A stretch of 64,000 bases of DNA from Gnetum montanum (taxonomy: Eukaryota; Streptophyta; Gnetopsida; Gnetales; Gnetaceae): positions 398,603 through 462,602 of the forward strand of contig MNCI01008330.1 of assembly GCA_015680685.1 (NCBI GenBank). Reading direction: 5' to 3'. Below, piece by piece: positions 45,345-57,239 of the stretch. Made by a program: the position numbers and the translations under genes. Numbering within the stretch: the first letter of the stretch is position 1; each line of letters opens with the position of its first letter. Under the pieces are notes generated by a model that did not search any database, had not been told where the DNA came from, and saw nothing but the letters and a program-made list of their open reading frames with translations.

Positions 45345-47580
45345 CTCATACATAATTGGAAGAACAAGCTCATTGATAGAGGATTAGGAAAGAAAAATTG
45401 AAAAAAAAGAAAAAGAGAGAAACGATGAAACACATAAAATTAAAGCATGAATTAATGAATTAATGAGGAGAAACAAATTTTGTCACCACTAAAAGTAAAT
45501 GCGAAGGCTTAAAATTTTGATTAAACATTTTTAATAAATTATAAAACTTGATGGGAAAAACTTTTGATAGTAAACATTGGCATTGTAGTAAAATCTTTTT
45601 TTTTTTTAAACTAATCATGCTAACAATAACCTAGCAACTATTATTTAAACTAGTATGTTCATAATCAATATCTTATCATACTCAATCAAAATTTAATCCA
45701 CCATGCACATTCAACATGTTTAAACTAGTGCTTTTAAGAAATAATAACAAGTACACATGGATTCATATACACGTATGAATAAATTTTAAAAGGAAACTTT
45801 ACAATAAAGAAAGTACTTTATATTAAATATACTAATTTAACATAGAAGTAACTTTAAATTTCTTAAAGCAAGTTTAGCATTTTTAAAAACTAAAGGATAA
45901 GTTTTACAAGACAATAGATGATATCTTATATAATAGTAAATATTTTTGGCCGAGAGGCCAGCTCGTCTCATAGGATAGGGGGGGAGGGGAAAGTACATTT
46001 GTCGCCCTCCACATCACGCGCCATGTAAGATCCCATGAAATGGGAAAAAAACATGAACTGAAGAGCCACACCTTTTTGTATTCCCATTGCGCAGAATGTG
46101 AACTAAAGAGCCATAACTTTTCATATTCCCACTGCACACATAAAAAGGCCAAACGTAACCAAATGTAAAATGGGAATGGAAATGGGAATGAGAATTCCAT
46201 TTCCATTCTGTCTCCATCTCCGTCTGCAACTACTACTACAAGTCACCTGGCCTAACCAAACCAGCTTGGATGACGCCAGTTTCGAAGCTTTGCCAGAGCA
46301 TTGGAAAGGCACCTACGATGGTGGCCCATGCTTCAGTTGCAATAACAAGCTCATCGACATGCGCTTCTTCAACCAAGGCTGCAATAAGGCAGTAGGCCAG
46401 TCGGCCCTTGCTGCATTCTTGCTTAACACCGAGAGCCACGACATGCACACATCATTGACAATCATAATACAATTTTTGTTATAATAGCTAAACGATCCCT
46501 TCATTTAGGTTTCTTACTTTTTGGATAAAATTTATATATGAATTAGGCCAATATGTTTCTTGAGTAGCTTTGTTTGAATATATGTTTTAAGCATAAAATT
46601 TTGCAAGTAGGGGTAGGATGAGGGGTAGAGCCAGAGACATTCCAGGAAAGATGGTAATGACTATAGTTGAAGCTGCAGCCTGAGGGGAAGGGTCTTCTGA
46701 AGTTTCTGTGTCAATAATAACCTTTGGTTATTGGAATCTCTTTTTAGAAACAAACTTTATACCAATCTTTTTATGGTTTTTTTTGTTAATTTTTTATAGT
46801 GAATTGTAACGTGTTGAACATTACATTTTGATGATTTTGTGCAATTTTCATAGTTTCACTTCAAGCTAAGCTCTTCTATCATCAATACTTAGCATGCCTT
46901 CCTATACATTTGCATTCCCAATGCAAAAACATTCCAAAGTTTGGTTCTATTTTTTTTCAATGCTTTCTGGAGTGGCAGGGAATTCTAAAATTGTAATTTT
47001 CTGCTACTATCTTGAGTAATCTTCTTTTGCTACACCATTTTTCAATGTAAAGGAACATTTGTAAGTTCATTTTCTCTTTATCTCATTGTATATTTTGTGT
47101 AGCTTTTATCATTTCTATGGCTGTGCTTTGAAATTCAGTAGTTACCATGGAGTAGATGCATTCAGTTGTTACGATTGTGACTGCTTTTTCGTTTGCAATG
47201 TGCATTTTAATAAAATGCAAAAGCGTTAGCATTTTTGCTAGCACATGAAAATTATTAGCCAATTTGAGATGTTGGCCTAACTTCAGTCATAATTTTAACA
47301 ATTTTTCCTGCTTATTAGAAGGACTTAAAGAGTTCAAATTTGATAATTTCTTCTTACCTCCTCGCATACAGTGAAGCCTTTTCTTTATGTACATATTCTT
47401 TGATTGATGGAATCTAATGGATGATATGGTTGTTAACCTGGTAAATTTTAAAAATGAGAACTTTTTCACCTTTGGCAGCCTAGACCCTGGGAAGATCTTC
47501 GACAAGATCATGCTGTGATGATCCTAGCTAATGTCGAGGAAAATGGTGATGAGCTCTCTGCTGACGCACATGTCTTGCCA
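45345..47580. other. Mostly gene-free; one exon-like segment near 46.2-46.5 kb
   Basis: A 47-bp unit (ACTGAAGAGCCA ... ATTCCCA) is duplicated at about 46,052-46,140. 46,236-46,470 is open on both strands and less AT-rich. The minus reading (CSKGRLAYCLIAALVEEAHV) and the plus reading (TSLDDASFEALPEHWKGTYD) both look protein-like, but I recognise neither. It may be a fragment of a captured host exon. Confidence 0.4.
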
Positions 47581-48560
47581 TAATCATAAATAACCAATTA
47601 TTTATAAATCTTTCCTAGCCAAAGAGTCACTGCAAGGGAGCCAATGATTATATTTATCTCGGTTATTCATAATCTCAATTATATATAATGATATATTTAT
47701 AATCATAAACATAAATGATTATATCTGAATGATTATATAATCATAAACATAAATGATTATATAATGCTATCCGAGATATAATCATTATGGGTTAGCATTC
47801 TGAATGAATAAATAATATCTCTAAAATTATGGATTATGAGTAATATTTCATCATATCTTGGCTTTATTTATTATGAAATGTTTATCGTTCGAATGAATCT
47901 TATAATCCATAATATCTCAGATTATAATTATGGATTATTGCTCTAATTATAATAATCTCATAACATTTATTGGATTCCACAATAATTATAATATAATAAT
48001 TATGAATGAGGTGTTAGCATCATTCATATCTTGTCCATTGTAACAATAATGTCAATATACAAAAGCCCGTGATATAATAATAACATTATTTATGCATTTG
48101 TAATGTGATTTTTTATATCTCCACGAACGAATATGCATTACAAATATATGTTGCAGTGCCAATTTAGTTTGATCTCTTTTGTATTCCCTCACCTGCATGC
48201 GCCACATGTATGGGAGCTAAAGAATCAGTGCAGGGGAGTTGAATCTCTACTCAATTAATGCCCCCTAACCCCTAAGCTTCATATTCATCTCTTTGTATTC
48301 CCTCACATGCACACACCACATGCAAGGGAGCCAAAGAGTCACTATAGGGGAGCTGAATCTCTATTCAATTGATGCCCCCCAACCCTTGGGCTCCCCATTC
48401 ATCTCTTCGTATTCCCTCACGTGTAGGGCCCGACGTGGGTACTAATGAATGTTTATTATTATAAACGGTGGGTAATATTGAATATTTATTATTATTATAA
48501 ATGGTGATGGTTACGAGTATAATAATAATGAATATTTATTATTATTATAAATGATGGTGG
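47580..48560. repeat. AT-rich repeat block with a 114-bp tandem repeat
   Basis: 48,181-48,294, 48,295-48,408 and a partial third copy from 48,409 share GTATTCCCTCAC...CACATG, GGGAGC and GAATCTCTA-TCAATT. To the left (47,600-48,060) is a dense set of ATAATCAT/ATGATTAT words able to pair. To the right (48,450-48,555) TGAATATTTATTATTATTATAA recurs three times. Confidence 0.7.
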
Positions 48561-50195
48561 AATGGGATGATAGATTCAACGTGCTCAGTGAATGGATCAA
48601 TAAGCATATTACAACATTAGTGTTCATGACCATTGTGGTGAACACTCGTACATAAATGACATCCAAGCGTTTATTTGGCAACTTGTAGAGAAAGAGAGAG
48701 AAAGAAAATGAAGCATGTTGCCGCCAATGCTAAGATTGCGCCTTCTATTGTTTATCTGAAACCATGCCACTACACTTGCTCCTTTCGTAAATGCTTCATT
48801 TCCGGTCCATCTTGAGTGCTTCCTCCAAGCCTAGTCCATTGTTTGTATGATCGTCATTTGCACGGGGGGGATAGTTACAAATGAGCAAGGATAGATAATC
48901 CACAATGCAGTTGATACCTTGCCTCAATATGAAGTGCATTGGCTGAGTTGTGGTTATGGCAGAAACTGGTTCAAAGATTTATCACAGGAAACTACCCAAG
49001 GTGTAGGGGTTAAGTAATTAGTAAAATGGAAAAAATTAAAAAATTTGTGCCAGGGCCCCCACGACTAAGAGGAGACCTCTGGTAGCTATAACATGGAAAA
49101 ACATGAGGAACAAGAAAGATGAAAAATATCAACGGCAATGCCAATAAAACGGATGTCATGGATGGGGATGAAATAAGAAATGATTAATTGCAGGAAATGT
49201 TTAAGGGAAAGAAGTTAACAATTGCACCAAAAAGAAATGCCAGTGGGTCCTCCCCAAAGCAGGCTCATGCCTTTTATAACTTAACAAACCCACAAACCAA
49301 AGAGTCCGTAGGCTCTAGGAATATCATTTGGAAGCAAGGGTTAAAAACTTACTTACAAGAATTCACCAAAGAAAAAAAATGCATCAACCCAGAATGGACT
49401 AATGACAAAATCGAAAATCGGGTTGATAATGGGAAGAAAGATGGAGAGGAGAGAATGGAATGGAATCCCAAGAACAAGGTTGTGTAAAGCCCCTTATGTA
49501 CTTTATGGTTAATGTGACTGAGTAGAACTCATCCCAAATCCAGACTCAAACAAACCACATCCACTAACCTCGCATCAATACACTTGACCAATCCATCCAC
49601 ATGAAGTAACAAGAATGCTTCCACAAAAAGTTACCACCATTCCAAAGAGAGCGAGATGGAGAAGTAGGAAGTGAGAAAGGGCCTTAGTTAGAGGGAACCT
49701 TTAGGCATGGGTAACATATCTTTTCAGTTTCATAACCAGTGCTTGTAGCCCATATTGCTTTATTATGTCTAAGGGGTGTGCTTTGAATTCTCACTATTTT
49801 TTTTCGTTTTTTCTTTTTTTGTTGTTGTTTTTTGCATGAGAACCACACCATGCAAAGACTTATTTTTATTCACTTAGCTTCCCAATTTTTGAACAATGTC
49901 CATATGGCAGAAAAGCCAAGAAAAAGCATCCAAGCACCCAAGAGAATGGCCAACATAAATGCATCAAATCCTCTTGAAGTCACACCCTTTTCATCCTTTG
50001 AGTCTTTCCTTGGTTTGAAAAGTACCCAACCACCAATTCATTAAAAGTTTACTTAGAAAAAGGGACTGTACAGTTCCAAACCAAAGGAGACCCTATAGTT
50101 GTATGGATGAGTGGACAACATGGACTCATTGCCTGTTTTACCAAAAGAACCATACCTTAATATCAACATCATAATCCAAAGGTAAAAACCAAACA
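48560..50195. other. No recognised gene
   Basis: A 99-codon Lys/Asn-rich plus-strand frame at 49,188-49,487 and a 70-codon frame at 49,832-50,044 have no family resemblance. They may be remnants of the lost 3' part of the gypsy element or host sequence; nothing supports either. Confidence 0.45.
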
Positions 50196-50259
50196 TTAGC
50201 AATCAATATGAGATAACGTAATCCACCATCATGAGCACTTATTAGATGATGAATAAAAG

Positions 50260-50651
50260 TAAATCAAGCAAACAAAGAAATAGTCAACGGTAACAATAAT
50301 ATAAGATTTTCCATTGGACATTGGTGTAATTGGCCCCATAAAATAAATTCCCCAAATGTTAAAGTGTTCTAATGCTTGAATCCATTATTGTGGACCCTCC
50401 ATTGTAGCAGTCATTCCCCCATCACGTTGACAACACTCACAAGATTGGACAAAACGATGGGCATCCTGAAATAATGTAGGCCAATAATATCCTGCAAGCA
50501 GGATCTTGATGGCTATTCGTCTTCTAGCGTAATGATCCCCACAAGGACCCTCATGAGCATCTTGAAGAACTCGTAGTTGATCTATAGTGGGAACACACCA
50601 TCGAACCAAGCCATCGGGATACACTTTGTAAAGTTGCCCATTGATCTCCAT
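50260..50651 (-). pseudogene. gypsy integrase: H2C2 zinc domain and start of the core
   Basis: The minus-strand frame carries HEGPCGDHYARRR ... SCECCQRDGG, the HHCC zinc-binding module, with LAGYYWPTLFQDAHRFVQSC between. It then continues into [20 protein letters not shown] (core start; the first catalytic Asp expected in 'GIDFMGPF' is Tyr here). The core is not readable beyond about 50,260. Confidence 0.88.
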
Positions 50652-50959
50652 AAAGTACTTGGCTCGGTGAAGAAATTGTTGTTTCTTCTTAAGGTTTAAC
50701 TCTTGTGGTGTTTGTTGGGTGAGGAGATAGGTAAGAATGCTATTATACCAGTTTGTCTCTGTGGGTGATTAATTATTCAATACACCAGCAAAGAGGAATT
50801 CATCAGAGAAATGATCAAAAATTAGATACTCATCCTCTTTATTATCCCATCACAACCAGGATAAATGATCAGCAACTACATTCTCGGTGCCCTTGTGATC
50901 GATCATCATTAAATCAAACTCTTATAAGATTACAAGCCATCCTATGATACAAGGGCTTA

Positions 50960-51206
50960 CCATTGGCTTATTCATGAGGAATTAGATTGCACTATGATTA
51001 GTATGTATATATACTTTATATCCCAATACATAGTGTCTACACTTTTCTAGTGCAAACACTATAGCCATTAATTCTTTCTTTGTGGTAGTGTAGTTAAGTT
51101 GTGAACCAGTGATACTTCTACTTGGACAATGGATGTAATAAATATGCTTCTGGTCATCTAATTGTGTAAATACAGCTCCTAAAGCATAGTTGGACATGTC
51201 AGTCAT
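50960..51206 (-). pseudogene. gypsy RNase H domain
   Basis: The minus-strand frame reads MSNYALGAVFTQLDDQKHIY, then SQLNYTTTKKELMAIVFALE, then YKVYIHTNHSAI. This matches 'CDASDxAxGAVLxQ...QxNYxTTEKELLAVVFALxKFRxYLLGxKVxVxTDHxAL'. The catalytic Asp of TDH is Asn and that of CDAS is decayed, so it is inactive. Confidence 0.88.
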
Positions 51207-51365
51207 GATATGGAATGGTTTGGACTAGTTAGGAGCTTGTAAAATGGGTGTTTCTACTAGCTTTTGTTTGAGAGTTTGGAAAGCTAATTCGCATTCCCTA
51301 GTCCACTTGAAAGGTATGTCCTTTTTTGTTAATTCCAGCAATGGTTTGGAAACCTTTGAAAAGTT

Positions 51366-52130
51366 CTAAATAAATCTCCTATAGTAGTCAGTATGTCCAA
51401 GAAATGATCGAATATCTTTGACAGTTTCTAGTTGATGGGTAATTCTTTGGATAACTTTGATTTTCTTAGGGTCTACCTCTATCTTTGTGTGTGAGATTTT
51501 GTGCCATAGTGCTATGCCTTTGTGGACCATCAAATGACTTTTCTGCCAATTGAGCCTCAAATTGGTTTCTACACATCTTTTTAACACTTGCTCCAACTGG
51601 TCCAAGGCTTGATCAAAGTTTGCTCCATAAGTGGAGAAGTCGTCCATAAAGACCTCCATGCCATTCCCTATCTGCTGTTGGAATATGCTTAGAACTAGTC
51701 ATTGAAATGTTGTAGGGGCATTGCACAAGCCAAACGACATCTGTTTGTATGCGAACGTTCCCCAAGGACTGGTAAACATAGTCTTTTCTTGGTCTTTTAG
51801 GGCTAGTTATATTTGGTTATATCCACTATATCCATCCAAAAAACTGTAATAGTGATGCCCTACGATGGTGTTTAAGACTTGGTCAACGAATGACAATGGA
51901 AAGTGATCTTTGAATGTTGCCATATTTAGTAGCCTAAAATCTATGCACACCCTCCATTTGCCTCCCTTTTTAGGCACAATAACTAAGGGGCTAACCCATT
52001 CTCTATCAACAATGGGGTATATGAACCCAACCTTGAGAAGTTGTTCGATTTCTTCCTTAACTACTTACTTCAACTTAGGGTTCAATCGCCTCTATGGTTG
52101 TCTTCGAGGCTTCATGGAGGGGTTTGTGTA
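51366..52130 (-). pseudogene. gypsy reverse transcriptase
   Basis: On the minus strand it reads LLKVGFIYPIVDREWVSPLV, then VPKKGGKWRVCIDFRLLN, FPLSFVDQVLN, YSFLDGYSGYNQI (catalytic Asp), FAYKQMSFGLCNAPTTFQ, and MEVFMDDFSTYG at about 51,625-51,660 (catalytic FMDD). RSFLGHTDYYRRFI follows. All RT blocks are present in order; two stops and a few frameshifts interrupt it. Tat/Athila-type elements share FMDDFSVYG. Confidence 0.92.
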
Positions 52131-52565
52131 AATTCTTTGTTGGCATATCCTAGAATCTATTCCATTTAATTTGGGATGTGACCAAGTGAAGGCTTCTAAC
52201 CATTTATTTATTACCTTCAGCAGTTCTTCTTTTTGTTGAGGAGCAAGGTTAGCGTTGATAATTATTAGTTTTCTATTTTTACGGAATGTGTATTCCATAC
52301 CAGTGGGCAATGGTTTCAGCTCGAGGGGCTCTTGCTTAAATTTCTTAGGGAATTCCAACTTTCCCCAGTTGACATTTTCAAGGTTGAGACTTGGAAGTTG
52401 GCAGTGGACTTTCTCTAATGCGTCTATGCTATCAATGTAAGCATAAGTCAAATCCTCAGTTGGTTTCATGCATATGAGTGAACTGCTTTCTTGATCAGCT
52501 ATCAACCACTGGGTGCCTTCCTGTTGTGTGGCTACTGCATACAGGCATCTTTGTATGTTGATCAC
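52092..52565 (-). pseudogene. gypsy pol linker preceding RT
   Basis: Intact 150-codon minus-strand frame with LELKPLPTGMEYTFRKNRK, then NANLAPQQKEELLKVINKWL, then LNGIDSRICQQRIY and KPRRQP. This corresponds to the conserved linker before the RT in Athila/Tat elements ('ELKPLPxHLRYAFL...L..EQEEKLLxVLxxHKxAIGWTIxDIKGISPSxCMHRI'). The frame continues into the RT with a short break. Confidence 0.85.
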
Positions 52566-52697
52566 TTGTGCACATTGATTTCATGTAGGTAATGTTAAAC
52601 TTTGCACAAACCATGACCTTTGCACGCAAATACACCTTGTGTCATTGTATGTGATGCATGGAACTTTCTTCTTCTTGATTTTTATGAATGTATTTTT

Positions 52698-53450
52698 NNN
52701 NNNNNNNNNNNNNNNNNNNNNNNNNNNNNNNNNNNNNNNNNNNNNNNNNNNNNNNNNNNNNNNNNNNNNNNNNNNNNNNNNNNNNNNNNNNNNNNNNNNN
52801 NNNNNNNNNNNNNNNNNNNNNNNNNNNNNNNNNNNNNNNNNNNNNNNNNNNNNNNNNNNNNNNNNNNNNNNNNNNNNNNNNNNNNNNNNNNNNNNNNNNN
52901 NNNNNNNNNNNNNNNNNNNNNNNNNNNNNNNNNNNNNNNNNNNNNNNNNNNNNNNNNNNNNNNNNNNNNNNNNNNNNNNNNNNNNNNNNNNNNNNNNNNN
53001 NNNNNNNNNNNNNNNNNNNNNNNNNNNNNNNNNNNNNNNNNNNNNNNNNNNNNNNNNNNNNNNNNNNNNNNNNNNNNNNNNNNNNNNNNNNNNNNNNNNN
53101 NNNNNNNNNNNNNNNNNNNNNNNNNNNNNNNNNNNNNNNNNNNNNNNNNNNNNNNNNNNNNNNNNNNNNNNNNNNNNNNNNNNNNNNNNNNNNNNNNNNN
53201 NNNNNNNNNNNNNNNNNNNNNNNNNNNNNNNNNNNNNNNNNNNNNNNNNNNNNNNNNNNNNNNNNNNNNNNNNNNNNNNNNNNNNNNNNNNNNNNNNNNN
53301 NNNNNNNNNNNNNNNNNNNNNNNNNNNNNNNNNNNNNNNNNNNNNNNNNNNNNNNNNNNNNNNNNNNNNNNNNNNNNNNNNNNNNNNNNNNNNNNNNNNN
53401 NNNNNNNNNNNNNNNNNNNNNNNNNNNNNNNNNNNNNNNNNNNNNNNNNN
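52698..53450. other. Assembly gap (753 N) inside the gypsy element
   Basis: Run of N between the gag-side and RT-side sequences; the protease would be expected here. Frames spanning it are artefacts. Confidence 0.99.
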
Positions 53451-55231
53451 ATGTGAGATTACAGGGCAACATCCCTTAGCATGGTCATATTGACATATCT
53501 CGCATCCACTATCATTGTCTGTTTCCAAATCCACAACCTCTTCAATGATGGAAACTTTGACCTTACCCTTGCTATGTGCATATTCATCTTCTCTCTTTTT
53601 TCTTTTTTCGTGATCACTACCTTGCTCTCTAAACTCTACTATTTTAAGAATAGTTTGAAATCTATTGTCTAGGGAATCCCACATTTGGTCTACCTTTGCC
53701 AAAACTTCTGATGTCATCTTTTGGATAGGCAAAGTTTTCCTATTTACCATCTCTTCGAGTGTTGACCCTTCTTCATCCTCACAAAATCTTACTCCCCTCT
53801 TCTAGAGCGAAGGATCTCGGTTATACTCTTCCACACTTTCTCTCTTCCGTAGCTCACCTTCTTCCTTAGCAACTTGCTCTAATAGTCTTTGAATTTGATG
53901 GGACCTAAGCTTGGATAGTCTCCCTTGGGCATAAGTCCTAAGGGTTCTTCTCCTTTCATGCCTAAGCCCATCCATGAGATGGCGCAGTTGATCCCTTTAC
54001 AAATAACCATGGCTAGGACAACGATGTAAGAGTGCATAGTATTGACCCATGGCAACATCCAAGGGTTGATGTCCTCCTTGTTTCCAGCCTTGGATTTGCT
54101 TTTGCAAGTTAGACACTTGGGAGTACGTTTGGTACTTGTCCTTAAATTGTTCTAACATAGTACTCCACCTATGAATGGATTTCGGTTCTAAAGACCGGTA
54201 CTAGCTTTCCGCTTCTTTAACTAGTGTCCATGAAAATAGCTTAAGTTTTTACCATTAGTTCTCTATGTTTTGTAATGCACACACATCATGAAATGCTTGT
54301 AAGTGATTTTGAGGATCAGCATCGTATCCCCCTTCAAATCATGGGATATTGTTCATATCTAATCTTTTGATCCTACTATCTTTTTGGTGCCTTGTTGGAA
54401 TTCTAGTAGCCTTAATTATGTCTAACATACTTTGAGTAGTGAGTAGGGGTTCATCCTGATCATCTTGTCCATGGCGTCTATGATGCCTACGTTGTTCCCT
54501 ACTCTCCCTTCTTCTATGTTGTGATTCTCTAGAGTGCCCTTGTCCCCTTTCCTAGCTATTTTATCTATGACTTCCACTTTTCCTACCTTCATCCCCATGG
54601 TCTTTTTCTTTATAACCACATCCATATATTGAAGGAGAGGGTGAAGGAGATGATGAAGGTGAAGAAGAAGCAGAACTGTCACCATGACGGTGTCTGCCAC
54701 CTTCTCTTCGAAGGTCTCGGCCCCAATCACGATTGTGATCAAAATTTCCACCTTTATCATGAGTTTGTGTCCCTTTTTTGGACCCTTTGTGCTCGTGGGT
54801 ATTAGAACTTGGGTTATGAATTGTGGAATGAAGGTTTTGATACACAACCCCTTGGCCAAAGTCAAGGGGAGAACATCGTTTTGTGGTCGACAACCTGAGG
54901 TAGGTTCACGACCCTTATTTTCGCTTAAGACATGTGGGACATCCTGAGACCACTTACCCTTCAAAGACTTATGATGTCTCTCTTGTTGCAAGTCCCATTG
55001 ATGTTGTGCCTCTGTGGGATGGTATTCTCTCAAGTCATGATCTTGCACAATGTATTCTACGTGTAAGTATGGTATGCCAATTCGTGTGAGAGCAAGAAGA
55101 AGCATACTTGGGACTGAATGATCAGGAGGTAATACTATGTTACCCTCTAAGTCTCGCCAACACAGTTGTTCATCTTGATGGAGGATAAAGGTGAAGTCTA
55201 GTATATACTCATCGAGATGAATATATACCAC
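53451..55231 (-). pseudogene. gypsy gag region
   Basis: Minus-strand frames contain, near 53,890-54,330, WFEGGYDADPQNHLQAFHDV, FSWTLVKEAESQYRSLEPKS and MLEQFKDKYQTYSQVSNLQK. These match the retrotransposon gag domain ('DPxxHLxxFxxxC...FPFSLxxxAxxWLxxLPxxSIxxWxxLxxxFLxKFFP'). The N-terminal side (54,422-55,231) is a 269-codon frame, Asp/His-rich then His/Ser-rich, unassigned. The C-terminal side (53,500-53,750) reads VDQMWDSLDNRFQTILKIVE, coiled-coil-like. Stops and frameshifts occur throughout. Confidence 0.75.
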
Positions 55232-55453
55232 TCGAACTTGTTAAGGGACTGGCGGATCAATGTCATGTATATCACGCCACCGATTGTTTCCTATTTTAGA
55301 CCTAGGCGGTGAGGCACTTTCATATGAAGAAGGAGACGTACTTGTTTGTTCAGTGTGCAATGTATTCTGGTTTATTTTCTCAATCAACCCTAAGGGTTCG
55401 TTGCAATGGTGTGAATGATTTCCTATGTTCTAATTAGCACACAAACAACTAAG

Positions 55454-55471
55454 TCCTTGGCAACGACGCCA
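55454..55471 (-). promoter_or_regulatory. gypsy primer binding site (tRNA-Asp type)
   Basis: On the minus strand TGGCGTCGTTGCCAAGGA lies one base after the LTR end CATCA. It matches the TGGCGCCGTTGCCGGGGA-type site of plant Tat/Athila elements (complementary to tRNA-Asp) except for three bases. Confidence 0.85.
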
Positions 55472-56245
55472 ATGATGAGTGGCAAGGTACCACTACACTC
55501 ACCCATACGAATACAAGTGTTTCGCGCACGATCCGGTCGAATTCCAAGGACTAAGTGCCTATGCGCCTTTGTGGAACAAGGACAAGTTGATTGTTCATTG
55601 TCTTCCCAAACTCACTTGTATGTCACAATTGTATAGTTAAGTAAGATTGAAACATATGATTTTTATATCTTTTATGTTTTTATGTCCTATGGTAATAGGG
55701 AAAGAGAGAGATAACTAAGTCACCAATTTAACTTAACTACTGATTAACTATGCTTTAACTAATCCTAACATTAGTATCCGTTCTCACTTGCTGTACACAT
55801 CCTGAACCAGTGCAACACTACTGGGATTACCAAACGCTAATCATTACTGGGTTACTAAGTGTTACACGCATGCTCGAAGTGATCGTACTGAGTGTAATTT
55901 AATGATTTGCTTAATTGATCAAAATGAATTGCTATGCTAATAACAAAAATGTAAAGTGCATAAAATAAAATAAATGCATAAGAAAATAAAATAAAAGAAA
56001 TGTGTAAGAAAACAAATCTCAAGTGCTGCAAGGATGAATCAAAGAGCTCGTTTTTATTGTCGTACACAAGGTGTGCTCAGCTACATAATGCTCGAATAAA
56101 GATCCATCCACACTTCAACCTCTTGCTGTGGGCACTTGAAACTACTCTAACTTCCAAATAGACTACAAGGGTTTCGCTACTTGATTGCTACCAAAGTTCT
56201 ATTTAACTCCTTCTTAATTACTTCCTATTGTCTGCTTGGGCACTG

Positions 56246-56254
56246 TATTTATAG
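56246..56254 (-). promoter_or_regulatory. LTR TATA box, inner copy
   Basis: CTATAAATA on the element strand, in a GGGCCTATAAATAC context, located downstream of the palindrome array 56,265-56,960 as expected for a U3 core promoter. Confidence 0.55.
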
Positions 56255-56264
56255 GCCCAGGGAT

Positions 56265-56965
56265 AACCTAGGAATAATTGCTCTAATAATAACCACTCTA
56301 ATAATTATACTAACCGCTCTAATAATTAGAGTAACCGCTCTAATAGTTAGAGTAACCGCTCTAATAGTTAGAGTAACTGCTCTAACTATAACCACTCTAA
56401 TAATTAGAGTAACCGCTCTAATAATTAAAGTAACTGCTATAATAATAACCACTATAATAATTATAGTAACCACTCTAATAATTAGAGTAACTACTATAAT
56501 AATAACCACTTTAATAATTATAAGTAACCACTATAATAATTAGAGTAATTGCTATAATAATAATTACTCTAATAATTATAGTAACTACTCTAATAATTAG
56601 AGTAACTGCTCTAATAATAACCACTCTAATAATTAGAGTAATCGTTTTAATAATTAGAATAACTACTATAATAATAACTACTGTAATAATTATAGTAACT
56701 ACTCTAACAATAGAGGAACTACTTTAATAATAACCACTCTAATAATTAGAGCAACTACTCTAATAATAACCACTCTAATAATTAGAGCGATTACTGTAAT
56801 TATTAGAGTAGTTACTCTAACTATTAGACTGGTTATTATTAAAGTAGTTTCTTTAATTATTAGAGTGGTTACTATAATTATTAGTGCAGTTATTCTAATT
56901 ATTAGAGTGGTTATTATTAGAGCAGTTACTCTAATTAGCAGAGCAGTTACTCTAATTATTAAGCA
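56265..56965. repeat. Palindrome array in the LTR, block 1
   Basis: The repeated core is CTCTAATAATTAGAG, a 7+1+7 perfect inverted repeat, separated by 6-9-base spacers such as TAACCG, TAACTGC and TAACCAC. Many units vary as CTATAATAATTATAG, changing both arms together. The spacer orientation flips at about 56,785 (TAACCAC becomes GTGGTTA). Confidence 0.9.
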
Positions 56966-57213
56966 CTCTAAGAAAACAAATCTCAAGTGCTGCAAGGATG
57001 AATCAAAGAACTCGTCTTTATTGCCATACACAAGGTGTGCTCACGTACACAATGCTCGAATAAACATCCGTCCACACTTCGACCTCCTGCTGTGGGCATT
57101 TGGAAACTACTCTAACTTCCAAATAGACTACAAGAGTTTCGCTAATTGATTGCTACCAGAGTCTTATTTGACTCCTTCTTCTGAATTACTCTCTATTGTG
57201 TGCTTGTCCATTG

Positions 57214-57222
57214 TATTTATAG
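57214..57222 (-). promoter_or_regulatory. LTR TATA box, outer copy
   Basis: CTATAAATA on the element strand, the duplicate of the box at 56,246, downstream of palindrome array 2. Confidence 0.5.
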
Positions 57223-57239
57223 GCCCAGGAGTAACCCAG

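Noticed and set aside
48900-50195. Missing 3' LTR of the gypsy element
   Set aside because: I looked for TGATG..CATCA termini, the palindrome array or CTGCAAGGATGAATC below 50.2 kb and found none; the element is treated as truncated.
52581-53750. Long open frames (up to 389 codons) across 52.6-53.75 kb
   Set aside because: They span the 753-base N run; only the edges are real sequence and belong to the gypsy element.
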